The notes under the pieces: generated by a model
What the model saw: only the letters and a program-made list of their open reading frames with translations
Database searches by the model: none
What the model was told of the DNA's origin: nothing
Shown: positions 46,964-59,600 of the stretch, one piece after another
Layout of the letters: every line of letters starts with the position of its first letter
Numbering within the stretch: position 1 is the stretch's first letter
Source: Hypomyces perniciosus
Taxonomy: Eukaryota > Ascomycota > Sordariomycetes > Hypocreales > Hypocreaceae
Direction: 5' to 3'
NCBI GenBank assembly: GCA_008477525.1
Contig: SPDT01000001.1
Location: 3,534,001-3,598,000 of the forward strand
Length of the DNA: 64,000 nucleotides
Made by a program: the position numbers and the translations under genes

Positions 46964-48657
46964 GAGAAGGTTTTGGTTTGTCTTTGTTGGGGTAACGCGA
47001 CATGTATCTTTTATTTACGAGTACTGCGGAGCATTGTGTTGGCGGCACGTATTCCGCCCGGTGTTGTTTCTGGTTATGTCATGCCATGCGGATAGTAATG
47101 GCTACGGCGAGAACATGTCTTGGATCCGCCTTGATATCGTACGATTGGGCTGTTGTGTTATGTATGTACATGATGTATCAGTTACTGAGAGACAAAAAGT
47201 TTCACCAACGTATGGAGTAGTATTTACTCCATATGTCTGCCTACTACGGAGTACTACTCTGTACTATACGCAAAGACTGAAGCCTTTCTTGATGTTGTTT
47301 TTGGCGTTCCATGGTGACCACATGGCAGGCCTGCCACCACTTCATCACCGTGTCCACACCAGATCGGATACTACTACTATCTTTCGAGGTAACTCGTACT
47401 TTGTGCTTGTGGATACACACACCTAGCTTTTCCAAGGCAAGGGCCGCTGTTGTGCAGCGTGTTATGTACATACATGGTTCCTATCGAAGGGCATGCAGGT
47501 TTGACCAATCCTGTTGGAGGTTGCCTGAAATGGTCTTGGCCGAGAACAAGGCCACAGTGGACATCTGACACGTCACCTACGGAGTAGAGGAGACTGACCG
47601 GACTCCGTGCCTTGTCCTCGATCTACTTCCTACATGTACATTAAGTACGAGTAGTAATACTGCTATGTCTTCAAGGCCATAGGTCTGCTGCAGGCCGGAG
47701 AGGTCCGAGACAACAGTAAAATGGCCATCAGGCAACGATCTCTTCTATCTGAAACCCCTCACCGCGTGAAAATGGCAGAGTCAGAGAGAGGCAAAGGAGT
47801 TCTAGACTAAGACGAGAAAGCACGAAAGAGGGGCTCTGTGGACGGACGAGTGGGCCATAAAATGTCGGACATGCTGCTTGCTGCAAGGCAGATCAGAAAA
47901 GCATGACTTTTGACCGCGCATTTATAATATGTACGGAGTAAGCGCTGCTGAGAACAGATGCTTCCGTCGGATTTGATAACGATGGGAGAGGGGGGCGGCT
48001 GGGCTGGGCTGCATATACGCAACCACCTATATTTTGCCGCAGTACTGAGTAGATAGTACTTCGTATACCCACTAGGTAATTATCTGGTGGCCCTGATATA
48101 ATATTACAGAAGACCTTGGTTTTTTCTTGTCTCGTTTTGGCTGTTGGGGGCGGGAAACGTACATAATAGTATGTCTTCAACAGGGCTGTCATGCTGTTTG
48201 AATGAAACATTCACACGCCTCCTCATCTATTACTTGAGTAATGGCTATGCATATCCATGGATGTATGTGACTGAACACGCATCGTCGTACTGGATTGGCG
48301 GAGGAGCTTTGCGAGGAGTAATATTATGTACGACCTATTGACATAGCCGCCTCTGTTTGGTACTTGATCGGCGATGTGCGTGTGCGTTGTGATACATACA
48401 TACCTATACATCTCTTTACTCTACAGTGTGTAATACTTCGTGGTACACAAGGAGGTGGCAGGTTTGCAGCATTTGCCTTCCAAGTATGCATATCTCTCCG
48501 ACAGGGATTGATTTTCCTCATTGGTGCGGGAAGTTGGTATTTTGTGGGGGATTATCTGGGGGCAGCTGACATTTGTTCCTGAAGGATTGTGTTGGTCCAG
48601 TGACTGTCAAAACCTCGGGTTGTTGATCTCCGAACCCATCAACAAGTGGATAACAGA

Positions 48658-48683
48658 AAGAGAGAGAGAGAGAGAGAGAGAGA
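48658..48683. repeat. (GA)n microsatellite
   Basis: About 12 AG units, non-coding. Confidence 0.9.
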
Positions 48684-50348
48684 AAAAGACGAGGCGACGT
48701 TCATGTCTGAGCAGAGAAAACGGCTCCGCATTACATACCACCTTTCAGCTATGTAATACTTCGTAAAGTGAATCTTGATATGGCTCTTGGCGCATACATC
48801 GTACATGTACTTTGTACGATCCGTCAAGGTTTTACCACCCCCTTGTTGACAGATGTGACGTTGGGCAAGGGGAGGGAAAAAAAAAAGAGGTTCATTTTAA
48901 GTGTGAAACATGGTACGATATTTTGTGTGGGACGCTATTTGCCTGTTGGTGTTTGGGTTGCGAGGCCGGATCAAAACACAGCGACTAACAACGTACATGC
49001 AACCAACAGTTCAACGGTTTTTCTTCTCGGCAAGGGGAGGGAAGGGGGTTTTGTTGCTCACACGCACACCCCTTGTAAGTATGAACGCTAGGATCTCTCG
49101 CACGGTGACAGCAGCACGTGTCGAGGAGTATTGGCACATCCTGGGTGGTGTTTTTATGACCGAGATGATGGAGGGTAGACTACCTAGGGTGTGCGAGTTG
49201 TGAGCTGCGTCTTCTCTCCGAGACCTTTTCAAAGACGAGACACTGCTGATGAGAAAACGTATAGGGAGTGCTACTATGATGAATGAAAAGAGCGCTCTCC
49301 GTCACAATAGGCACTAAGGACGCCTTTGCTTCAAACTTCTCCATTGGTAACAATTGTTGTGCTGACGGGAGGCGTTGACAGGGCTTGAAGGCCCCAACCA
49401 GATCGGTCGTGTGGATGAGCGGGCAGTCCCGCTTACGAATACGATTAGTAGTGGTAGGATTATGATACTGATACCAAGTGCTTTCTTTGATTTGATGATT
49501 GATTCATGAAATTGTGCTTTGTCCAGCGCTTGGCTTGTGGTTGCGGGCGTTTTGTAGATATTGTTAGTAGTATTATGTAATACGTAGGCCCAGACCCTGA
49601 ATCGGGCCTCCTCTTGATCGCTCTGTTTGTTCTTCAACTCCCAACGCCAACACCCAACACACAGTACGGAGTTGAAACCGGCAAACCGGACTATTCAGCA
49701 CAGCGCCCGTTTCACCATGAATAACGGGTTGGTCCGGCGGCGGCGGGAAGAAACAGGTATGGCCTCCTCCAGACTACGGACAATACATAGTGCATACGGA
49801 GGAGCCCTCACACATGGAAAACGCCACAGCGTGTGAGCGGCGGCACTCTCCGAGAGTCCGAGTGGCAGTGGGCAGTTCAGGTGGGAGAATCCCTGTTTTC
49901 TGTCTCTGATATCATTGACGATGACTCGCTGGGAGCAATTCTTTCATGCGACGGCATTTGATTACCTGTTTCACGAAAGGGCAGGGAACATCCAACAACG
50001 AATTAGGTACTCCGTATGCAGCATACTGATAATGCTCATGTACGAAGTATGTGAGCAGTATGCATGCAGCATGACGATGGAGGAGGATCCGCGCCACATT
50101 TTGCTCAATCTGGACGATTCTCAGCGCAAGCGACGACAGGGTGAGGTGACCAATTGGAAATGCGCCGGACATCTACTCATATCACGAGCAGAGGAGAACA
50201 TGTGATGATGGAGTGAGGATTTGGGAAAAGGAGACCAACAGAATTGTTGTCATTGTCTGTGATGATGGATGACACGACCAACATATGAGTGGTTGGTGTG
50301 ATGATGAAGGAAGCAAAAGGCAAAAAAGGCAAAAAGGCAGAAGAGTTT

Positions 50349-50402
50349 CTACTGCTACTACTACTGCTACTACTGCTACTACTGCTACTACTGCTACTAC
50401 TA
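50349..50402. repeat. TAC/TGC trinucleotide repeat
   Basis: Alternating CTA CTG type units over about 54 bp. The long Ser, Leu or Thr runs in ORFs here arise only from this repeat. Confidence 0.9.
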
Positions 50403-50958
50403 ATAGACACTATAATGCTTTTAGTAAATTCCGCGCCGTACTTTGGAACTTGTCGTTCGCAGGGCTGTTTAGTCCGCACGGCATCCGCCCGGAAAGGCAT
50501 TCCGGAGCTAACCCAACGGCTAAGATCTCTGCAGAGTCAACTAACCAACGAGCAGTAACCAACTTAGCAGTGCTAAGCTGTTAGTTTGCCTCGTGATATG
50601 CGTAGGAAGTCCTCCTAATTCCTTTACAATCGAGTTCCCTCCATTCAATTAGCGATTCCTGCGTTGTTGTTGGTGGACCTTGGCGCCACCGTTTTCCAAG
50701 CCGGTTCATCGCGATGAAGATCGCCGCCACCAACAGGCCAAAAGGAAGAAAGAAATTGAACAGAACAGCAGACAACCAACAGCACACCATAAAGAGAGCA
50801 AAGAGGGGTGGTGGAGGGACCAATGAGCATATTATCAAGTAATCAAATTCTATCTAATTCACAAAACACTTTGTGTAATTGTGTATCAATAACAATAACA
50901 ATAACAATAACAAATTCGGGTTCTTCTTCGGCTTTCCGCAAAAGTGGCCGATCTAATC

Positions 50959-50978
50959 GGGGGGGGGGGGGGGGGGGG
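50959..50978. repeat. Poly-G run of 20
   Basis: Twenty consecutive G, non-coding. Length may be unreliable in assembly. Confidence 0.9.
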
Positions 50979-53900
50979 CCGAGCGATTGGCCGATGCAGC
51001 AGGGAGAGTTTGCCGACAGTGCATCTGTTCTTACATGTATGTATTATTAGTGGTATTATTAGCCGGGTTTTTTCTTATATGTACGAAGTACGCAGTAGTA
51101 CGGAGTATACGGAGCATTATTCTCCTTCGAGAAGTAGGCAATCACCAATCAAGTCATGGGTGTGTGAGCACTGATGATGCACGACAGCAGAGAGGAGAGC
51201 CAAGATGATCGCTCCCTGGCATATCATATCTTGTAGGCTGTACTTGAACCTTGTGAATATTACAGGGTACCTAACATCGTACAAGAGACATCTGCTCGCC
51301 TCGTCAAGATGCATGTCTCCTTGGGCCCTTGTCTGTGTGTGTGTCTGTGCACTTGCGAGTAGTACATACTACTACCTCTATGAGTACGAAGTAGACCTCT
51401 TGTTCTCGCATGCGGCAAGTCAAGCAAGGCTTCAAACAGATGTCACGACATCACCCAAAACGTACTCACTGTGCTTCGTACGAAGTATCAATATGTATAC
51501 TGGGGCAGTTAATTAATCATGCACACTTGTTCCGGCAAAGCATCCCCACAAGCCCCAGACCGACACTTGAGTGAGCAAGAAAACAACAAGCAATCAGTAA
51601 TCAGTCGCCGCGAAGGAGCATCTCGTTCAGCAGCATTCCAGACCACACAGGACCGCCAGCCAATTATTCTAGGTTATTAGTACTATTGGCGAGTCCGAGC
51701 TAGATTGCCAGATGCTTCTTCAAGAGAGGGAGGGGTGAGACAACAAGCCCTGAACGCCCCCTTGGTCCTGTCGGCGGCTACTTCGGACTACGACATATAT
51801 GTACTCCGTACTCATATGTAGTATGTGTATCAAGCTGACCTGACTTGGTCCTCGGCGGATGAGCTCAACTCGACGCCCGAATCGACTGCACATGATTTGC
51901 TGGCCTCTTATTTACCTTCTCAACGCTGCATAGGGCCCACAGAGCTAAGATGGTAATGATGGCGAGACTAATAGTACTTCGTACTTCGTACTGCATACAC
52001 CTACCAAGAGGATGACATTGATCAATGCGACGGAGTTAAACAGGCAAAGTCAATATTCTGTCGAGATGGAGCCTAGTATCTCTGCCTGTCTGCCTGGACG
52101 GAGTACGATGTGCTCGTATGCGTTGTCTACTATACTAATCTGTCATCTATCTCCGTACGAAGTACATTAGTCTGGTCTCGCATCTTGATATGTGGCTGGT
52201 GCCTCCGATACGGTCAGATAGCAAAAGTGCGGACCTACGGAGTCGCAGGAGCAAGTAGCCTAGAGAAGCCGGTAGATGGATTGAGGCGTCTAGACTACGG
52301 CACCTGACTGTCGCGGGAGGGATTAAAAAAAAAAGAATGCGAAAAGCAGAGGAGCCCGAGGGTGGCTAAAGGGCTAAAGGAGCTTTTGCATATGCGCATA
52401 CGCACGCGAGGCTTATACTATTAGACGGGATGTCATCAAGGTGTCATCGAGGCTAGTGGGTTTCCCCGCTGTAGTGACGGGAATTGGATCTGTTTCGAGA
52501 GGATAAATTTAGTTTCGAGAGATGGAATTGATTTGAGGCTCAAAATCACTGGAGGACGAGTAGTGAGTACAAAAGTAATATGGCAAGTTCCACATACGGG
52601 GCGCCTGGGAAACGCCAGTCCACTCAGCGGTCGGTGTTGGACGCACGCATCCCATCGCCAACAAACCACCCTTTTGGAGGCGATTTCATCTCTTTTCCCC
52701 CGCGATCCTCCTCGGTTGGCGTGGCAAATGACATGCGGGTGTTTTTAGTAGTAGTAGTAGTAGTAGTACATAGTACTCCGTAATAATCGATTCAAAAGGC
52801 CTAGGCGCATGCATAACCAATGCTCGACGCTTACTACAGCGGGTTAGCCTAGGGTATCTGACCCCTCCACCCGCCTCAAGGCTCGCTCAAGCTGTGGAAA
52901 AACGGCGGTGATCACTGATGCTTGGCCTCTGGCCACTAAGCCCTGCTGGCCAGCCAGGCCTAATGTATGTACCTAGCTGGCTGGTTCCACAGGCAGCCTC
53001 AAAGCGACCGGAGTTGCATCCATAGACTCACATCCATGTCCGAGATTCTGCAATGAATGCGGCGGCGGCGCACACCGTATGCACTACGCCGTACGAAGTA
53101 CGCACGACTCGCTCGATCAATCAAATCTGCGCGCATGTCATGCTCCCTACAGACGAGATGCACCCGCTACTCGTCAACTCGTATGTACGAAGTAGTAATA
53201 CTACTAACACTACTTCGTGCGAAGTACTACTACTCGTATGCATGCCCGAGGTAGACACACTGTGTGCAAGGGCCTGTGCGTCTCTGAGGTAGTACTACCT
53301 GATAGGTAAACTTCGTACTTTGTACATACGTACGGAAAAAAGGCAAAACGAAGGGCCCTCACCAACAACTCATCCAACACCTGAATTGAGCGTGCAGCGT
53401 AATACATATTAGCCCAGCACTGCACCAGGGCTGGTTAACGGGGCCTTTATTTATTAACTACGCCACCCTGCCCAGTCAACACGCGCACTTTGCTGTTCTT
53501 GCTTTGTCCCCTTCCTTTTCCCCCCGCCAAACGCCGATATACGAGTCTCAATCAATACTACTGCTACTGCTACGGAGTACTACTAGGTAGTATTAGTAGT
53601 AAATAGTAGATTTCCGCCTGGTCGCCCGCAAGTATTTTTTTGTTTTTTATGGGCGATCGGTAGTAACCCTCTGGCGACGGCCGAACTGACTCGCTCCCGC
53701 ACTCTCCACACACCCCAACCTCCAGTCCGCTGTTCTCCCGCATTTTACTACTTGTAGTACGGAGTACTACTGGTAGTAGTACTGCTCCTACTGCGTATTC
53801 TAGCGGACACCTTTCAAGAACAACACTGGTTTCAGAAAACCTCCACTCGACAAACCACTTAACCTCTTCTCCATCAGATCCGACCTCGCTCAGCGCAGCA

Positions 53901-54349
53901 GTCCTCGCGTGGATGTGTGAGCCGCTGTGATCAACACCCGAAGACCAGATATTCATCGGCAGAGCGGGCGATCGACGGGCGTTCCGGCTCTTGTCTGTCC
54001 CGTCCGTGCTGCGTTCCTCCACGCCTGGACCAGCCGGAGAGGATTCCGAAATTCTTCGATGCTGCCTAGCTAGTCGAGCCCTTTTTAGCAGCTCTCCCTG
54101 GCGCTTCCTGGCTTCGCTGCGTCAGACCTTTTTTTTTCCTGATCGATTCCATCGTCCACACTCGACTCTCCTCGGCCTACCTGATCCAACTACTCAATCG
54201 ACACTACCCTCTCTCAACGACCGAGGCTTGGTCCAGTCAACGGCTCCGGCCCCCCGTCGTCGACTTCACAGTTAGGTGGTGGAACACCTAACACCATCAC
54301 CACCATTGCTTCGAAACCGGCGCCTCCGCGGGACACCAACTACCGCGAG

Positions 54350-55573
54350 ATGGCGATGGAGGCGTTGACCAACCTTACCACCAACATCCCGGATTGGCAG
54401 AAGCGTCTGGATGACCTGAGCACTCAGATTGACCGACGCCAGGTGGAGTTGGCTGCACTCGCCGAGGGATCTCCCAAGGAGGCCGAGGCCAGGTCTCTGA
54501 GGAACAAGGGCTCGACCGAGTCCCTCAAGCCCCAAGATGACGGGCCTTTGCACTTTTGCTATCCGGAAGACGAACCACCCATGCACCCTCATCACGTCCG
54601 AAAATCGTCACTGCCTTGTCAGAATGGTCCGAGACAACCCTCGCCCCCAAGCCCGGCGGCTGAGGCACGAATGGGACTATGCAAGCCCATGATAGACACC
54701 AAGACCGCGGCTCACTCTCGAGCTGGCGTCCCAGTTAAGAAGAGGATTCGGACTGCGTCTGTTGCTTCTGCCGATGGACCCCGTCCAACATACCGTACAC
54801 GAAGCATGATCATTGTATACTACGATAGCTATGTGCAAGGCTTCTTCGATGATCTGGTCAGGTTTATCTCGTCAAGTAGAAACTTGATGCGAAAAGCCAA
54901 GATGGCAGCCAAAGTGGCCCAGATCAAGCGCCTGGCCGAGATGGAGATGCCCGATGACGAGAATGCGAGCGGAGATGACAGGGGCTCGACAGAGGCATTA
55001 CCGTCGTTGCGCTACATAAGTAGTCGGCGGTTCGGACCTGCGGCTATGCGCTTCGGCCCACCTGGGATGAATCAGCCTCCTGATGTCTATGATGACTTGG
55101 ATAAAGGCCTCGAGTTTGTGCAAAGCACTTGCGAGCATGGCGCCCACCAGTTCCTGAGAGAAGCGAACTGCCATGATGAAATCAAGAAGATCCAGCAGCG
55201 TCTGGCTGAGGTATTGGAACTGGCATCAAAGGAGATGGAGCGTGTAGAGCGTGAAGAGCCTGAGCTGGCCAAGGAACCCGGGGACATGGGCAAGGTTCGC
55301 ACCATAAGGCCGATCAGCGTGAGCAGAAACCTCGTTCCTAATCGCAAGGATGAGCACCCCGTCAAGGATGAGTGTCTGGCCGTGGACGATGCTCCGGCAA
55401 AATTGGAAGTGGCGGATGAGGCAGCCGCCAAAATCCCTGTTGTCCATATCATGGATCAAATCGAGGTAGACACTGACGCCAACAATGAGGATATCATGGA
55501 TCCCCAAGCCATGCTACGTCGGTTACAGTATCGATCAACCAGGGCCAAGGAAATGCGGACAATAGCGAATTAG
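54350..55573 (+). CDS. Coiled-coil protein of unknown function
   Basis: A single-exon frame of 407 aa from ATG 54350. Residues 5-40 form a predicted coiled coil (TTNIPDWQKRLDDLSTQIDR). The centre has TRSMIIVYYDSYVQGFFDDL followed by a basic helix (SRNLMRKAKMAAKVAQIKRL). A second helical part follows (YDDLDKGLEFVQSTCEHGAH, HDEIKKIQQRLAEVLELASK). The order suggests a conserved fungal protein, but I cannot name the family. The same frame is open and protein-like upstream to about 54210 (GSGPPSSTSQLGGGTPNTIT, then IASKPAPPRDTNYREM) but shows no ATG. The true start may therefore lie in an upstream exon not identified here. Confidence 0.78.
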   Translation: MAMEALTNLTTNIPDWQKRLDDLSTQIDRRQVELAALAEGSPKEAEARSLRNKGSTESLKPQDDGPLHFCYPEDEPPMHPHHVRKSSLPCQNGPRQPSPPSPAAEARMGLCKPMIDTKTAAHSRAGVPVKKRIRTASVASADGPRPTYRTRSMIIVYYDSYVQGFFDDLVRFISSSRNLMRKAKMAAKVAQIKRLAEMEMPDDENASGDDRGSTEALPSLRYISSRRFGPAAMRFGPPGMNQPPDVYDDLDKGLEFVQSTCEHGAHQFLREANCHDEIKKIQQRLAEVLELASKEMERVEREEPELAKEPGDMGKVRTIRPISVSRNLVPNRKDEHPVKDECLAVDDAPAKLEVADEAAAKIPVVHIMDQIEVDTDANNEDIMDPQAMLRRLQYRSTRAKEMRTIAN

Positions 55574-56644
55574 GTTCGCGTCCCATTTTATGGTCGGGTT
55601 GAACCAGGGGACAACGTCATCCGTTTCATGCTCCGAAACCGAGAGACACGATACAGGAAATTTTGACATTTCCTTTTACCAATGATGGAACGAACTATTT
55701 AACGATCCTGGTATGTATGGGAGTTCTGGGGGGATCTTAGCATTTAACGCAAAGGGTTCGTACCGAACCGAGTTATGATGGAATCGCATATTGCAACTGG
55801 GCATGAGGGCGTTTCTTGTTGGCATGATTTTCTCTCTTTTCGTTCTTTTTTCTCGTTTGCCGCTGTCGTTTTTTTCTCTCCGGGTAAAGCGCCTGGACCC
55901 AGAATAAACTTGTCATTATCTTGGTCGCGGATAGGATGGGGTCTTGTTGGTATTTGAGTTAAAGGCCAGACCAATGCCGGATTCTGAGCCTGTTCCATCT
56001 CTCATGAAACCCCCCCCACAGTCTGTACGGAGTATCTCTTCTATGATGTGTGATGTCCTCCGTGGGGCAGAGAAGGATCTGGGATCTAGGACCTACCTAT
56101 ACCTACCTAAAAGACGGTTGGGTGTAGTATATAGCTGGTTACATACCTACTTTTAATCTAGTAGGGCTGTTTGGGATACGGTATACTATGGACTAAGCTT
56201 AATCAATAGCAATGTTAAATGGATAGTGAAGAGCAGATGTTTTTGTTGTTGAGGTTGTGATGAGGTTGTATGCCTTCAATGAAGCCTACTAAGCAAGCAT
56301 TGGGTGGTTCCGTAATAGTACTACAATACTACTTCGTACTACTAAGTACTATCTAAACCACCAAGGTACCTCGGAAGCCCCGCTTGAGCAGCTACGTACG
56401 TATGTACTACTATCGACTACTGTATGCGTCAACAAGTGTTGCGATTACATACGCTGTTCCACCATTTAAGGTTGATCGCAGTGCCTCAACACAGCAACGC
56501 GCCAATCGCCAAACGAACTTCCTCGGTCGCCGGCTTGTGCTGTCGTCTGACTACCTATTCAAAATGACGACTGATTTCCTTCTGGTCGAACGATAAGAAG
56601 CCAAGCCTCGAAGCCCGTGATCCTGTCCACCCCTTCGTTCAGCC
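55574..56644. other. Spacer between the 407-aa gene and VPS15
   Basis: Downstream sequence of the first gene and the VPS15 promoter. Contains TACGGAGTA (56026) and TACTTCGTACTACTAAGTAC (about 56330). Small ORFs are not supported. Confidence 0.5.
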
Positions 56645-59600
56645 ATGGGTCAAGGGTTCTCGCTCGCGACGCCGTCTGCCGGCTCCGCTGGCATAGACAT
56701 CGCCCAGCTGCAGGACATCCAGTATGAGAAGAGCATAGGGAACGCGCGGTTTATGAAGAGTATTCGGGGCCGGCACGAGAATGGCGTCGTTCTGGTCAAG
56801 GTCCTTGTCAAGCCGTACACGGAGGTCAAGCTGGAGAAGTACAAGAAGCAGATTATCGGTGGGTGACCTGATCGTTTCCTTCATCTTAGAAAATTTTGGG
56901 CTGTCATGCTAATGAACGGTGACAGAGCAGCGGAAGGCTTTGGCCGGCGTTCCCAACGCACTGGGGTTCCAGCGCATTATCGAGACGGAGACGAACGGAT
57001 ACCTCGTGCGGCAGTTCCTCTACAGCTCCCTCTACGACCGACTGAGCACTCGACCGTTTCTGGAGGATATTGAAAAGAAGTGGCTTGCGTTCCAGCTACT
57101 CTGCGCGTTGCGGGACTGCCATGCGCGGGACATCTACCATGGTGACATCAAGGCGCAGAATGTGCTTGTTACGTCTTGGAACTGGCTGTACCTGACGGAC
57201 TTCTCATCGGCTTACAAGCCTATTATGCTGCCGGACGATAACCCGGGCGACTTTTCATACTTCTTCGATACATCTGGGCGACGGACATGCTATATCGCCC
57301 CCGAACGGTTCTATTCCTCCGGAGAGGCCCCGCCTCAGAAGGCCAAGATGACCTGGGCTATGGATATCTTCAGCGCGGGTTGTGTAATTGCCCAGATGTT
57401 CCTCGAATCTGAGATTTTCAGCCTTGCCCAGCTGTACAAGTACCGCCGCGGCGAATATGACCCAGTCATTACCCATCTCAGCATCATATCCGACAAAGAT
57501 GTTCGGGACATGATCGCCCACATGATCCAGGTTGATCCGGAGAAGCGCTACTCTGCCGAGCAGTATCTCGAGTTCTGGAAAGGAAAGGTCTTTCCTAGCT
57601 ATTTCTATAATTTTCTGCACCAGTACATGGAGTTAATAACGGACCCGTCCTCCGGCAACAGCCCCATGTCTGGGACGCAGAAGAACATGGGCGAGTCGGA
57701 CGATCGGATTGAACGGATCTATTATGATTTTGACAAAATTTCGTACTTCTTGGGGTACCATGCCGAAAAGCGCACATCGGAGGCTATGAAGCCTTCTTCG
57801 AGGCTCGGCTTGGATCACTTCCCGGTCCGCTTGAGTATCCCGAACCACGAGCATTCGGTTTCTGCGGATCTTGAACCACCGGAAGATGACGGCACGCTGA
57901 TATTCTTGACCTTGATCGTTTCGTCCATGAGAACGACCGCCCGTGCGTCTTCACGAATTAAAGCATGTGATGTGTTGTTGGCATTTGCTGAAAGGCTCAC
58001 GGACGAAGCAAAGCTAGACAGAGTGCTGCCGTACCTGATGACGTTGCTGCGAAAAGAAGAGGCGGACATTGTTATAATAACGGTTATCAGAACCATTACC
58101 CAACTGCTTCAGCTTGTTCGGATGGCTACACCGATCAACTCCCATGTTCTGGTTGAATATGTCCTCCCCCGAATGGAGATTGCCCTGGCATCAAAGTCGT
58201 GGACGCCTAATCCGCTTGTTAGGGCAACCTATGCATCATGCATTGGTAGCCTGGCTTCTACTGCACAGCGTTTTCTGGAGATGGCATCTAGTCTTCGCGC
58301 AGATGGGTCAATGCCAATCACCGACCCAGAAGTCGAACCTGGGACTGATGCTGCCGCGAATTTTGAGAGCATATTCGATAATGCCGGTAGACAGCTCTTT
58401 GAGGCATTAGAAAGTCACACCAAGCAGCTGGTCGAGGACCCCGATGTTCACGTCCGACGGGCATTCCTGGCATCAGTGCCCGAGCTATGCATGTTTTTCC
58501 AAGAACACTCCAACGAGATCTTGCTCACGCATCTGAATACTTATCTAAACGATCGTGATTGGACGTTGAAGTGTGCCTTCTTTGATACTATTGTAGGCAT
58601 TGCGACTTTCATTGGCAGTACGAGCCTGGAAGAGTTTATGCTCCCGCTTATGATTCAGGCTCTGACGGACACTGAAGAATCTGTGGTGCAGTCGGCTCTG
58701 CACTCGCTTGCTCAACTTGCCAACCTCGGTCTCCTTTCTAGATCCAAGCTCTGGGAGCTAATAGATCTAGTTGGAAGGTTCACCATGCACCCTAATATCT
58801 GGATACGGGAGTCAGCAGCGGAATTTCTCTCTTCGTCGGCGAGGTTTCTGGCTATAGCGGATATCAAATGCATTTTGATGCCGCTGGTAAAGCCATACCT
58901 CAAAGTCGGGGCCCTTTCTGATTTTTCCGAGCTTGCTCTGCTCGATGCATTGAAGAAACCCCTCTCGCGAGCTGTCTTTGACCAAGCCCTGGCGTGGGCC
59001 CTGAAGACTGATAGGGGAGTCTTTTGGAAATCTGCCACGGGGAGGCAATCGTCTAGTCAGGCTTCATCCCTAACTCTGTCTGCTCGGTCGTCCAAGGACT
59101 TGACGCCCATGTCTATGAGCAAGGTTGTTCGCAACGAAGAGGATGAACAATGGCTCGAAAAGTTGAGGAATCTGGGGCTGAAATCCGAGGACGAGATCAA
59201 GCTTCTAGCCCTCCGAGAGTTCATCTGGCGCCTCAGCAAGATCAAGGTGCGGGAACCATCAGTTGCCGAGACGAACATACCGACAGGATTCGTCGAGTTA
59301 AAGGAGCTTGGGGTCACGCCGCAGACGGTGTTCTTTAACGACGCACCTCTCCGCGATCCTACGATTGAACCGAATCTGGAACCACCAGCCGGGCCATACA
59401 CCATTGCAGATGCACTGTTGGATGCTTCAATGACTATAGATGATTCGGTTGGTAAGAAGAAGCGTCCCACACTAAATACGCATAAACGGGTTCATAGTGT
59501 TGGCCCTCGATTGTCGCAAGATGCGGAACGTCTTTTGTCTCCTACTGGGAGCGGTCGGGCTAGTTCAAGTGACTCTAGGAGAGCATCGTCTCGAAGATTT

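Larger units (their letters stand above)
46964..54349. other. 7.4 kb region without a convincing gene
   Basis: Every ORF is short, and many run through spacer words or microsatellites. The region carries the highest density of TACGGAGTA/TACGAAGTA words in the window, plus a GA repeat, a TAC/TGC repeat, a 20-G run and TAG/TAC runs. The last 900 bp (53450-54300) become pyrimidine-rich and look like promoter and 5' leader of the gene at 54350. No RNA gene is recognised. Confidence 0.55.

Noticed and set aside
49915..50205. 96-aa ORF (plus) and 86-aa ORF (minus) around 50.0 kb
   Set aside because: Both pass through TACTCCGTA and TACGAAGTA spacer words, and no homology or domain is recognised.
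50177..50584. ORFs with long Ser, Leu or Thr runs
   Set aside because: They are translations of the TAC/TGC microsatellite in different frames.
52580..52783. 67-aa ORF (MASSTYGAPGKRQSTQRSVL onward)
   Set aside because: Isolated, ends in a TAG-repeat-encoded Val run, and lacks any supporting splice or domain signal.
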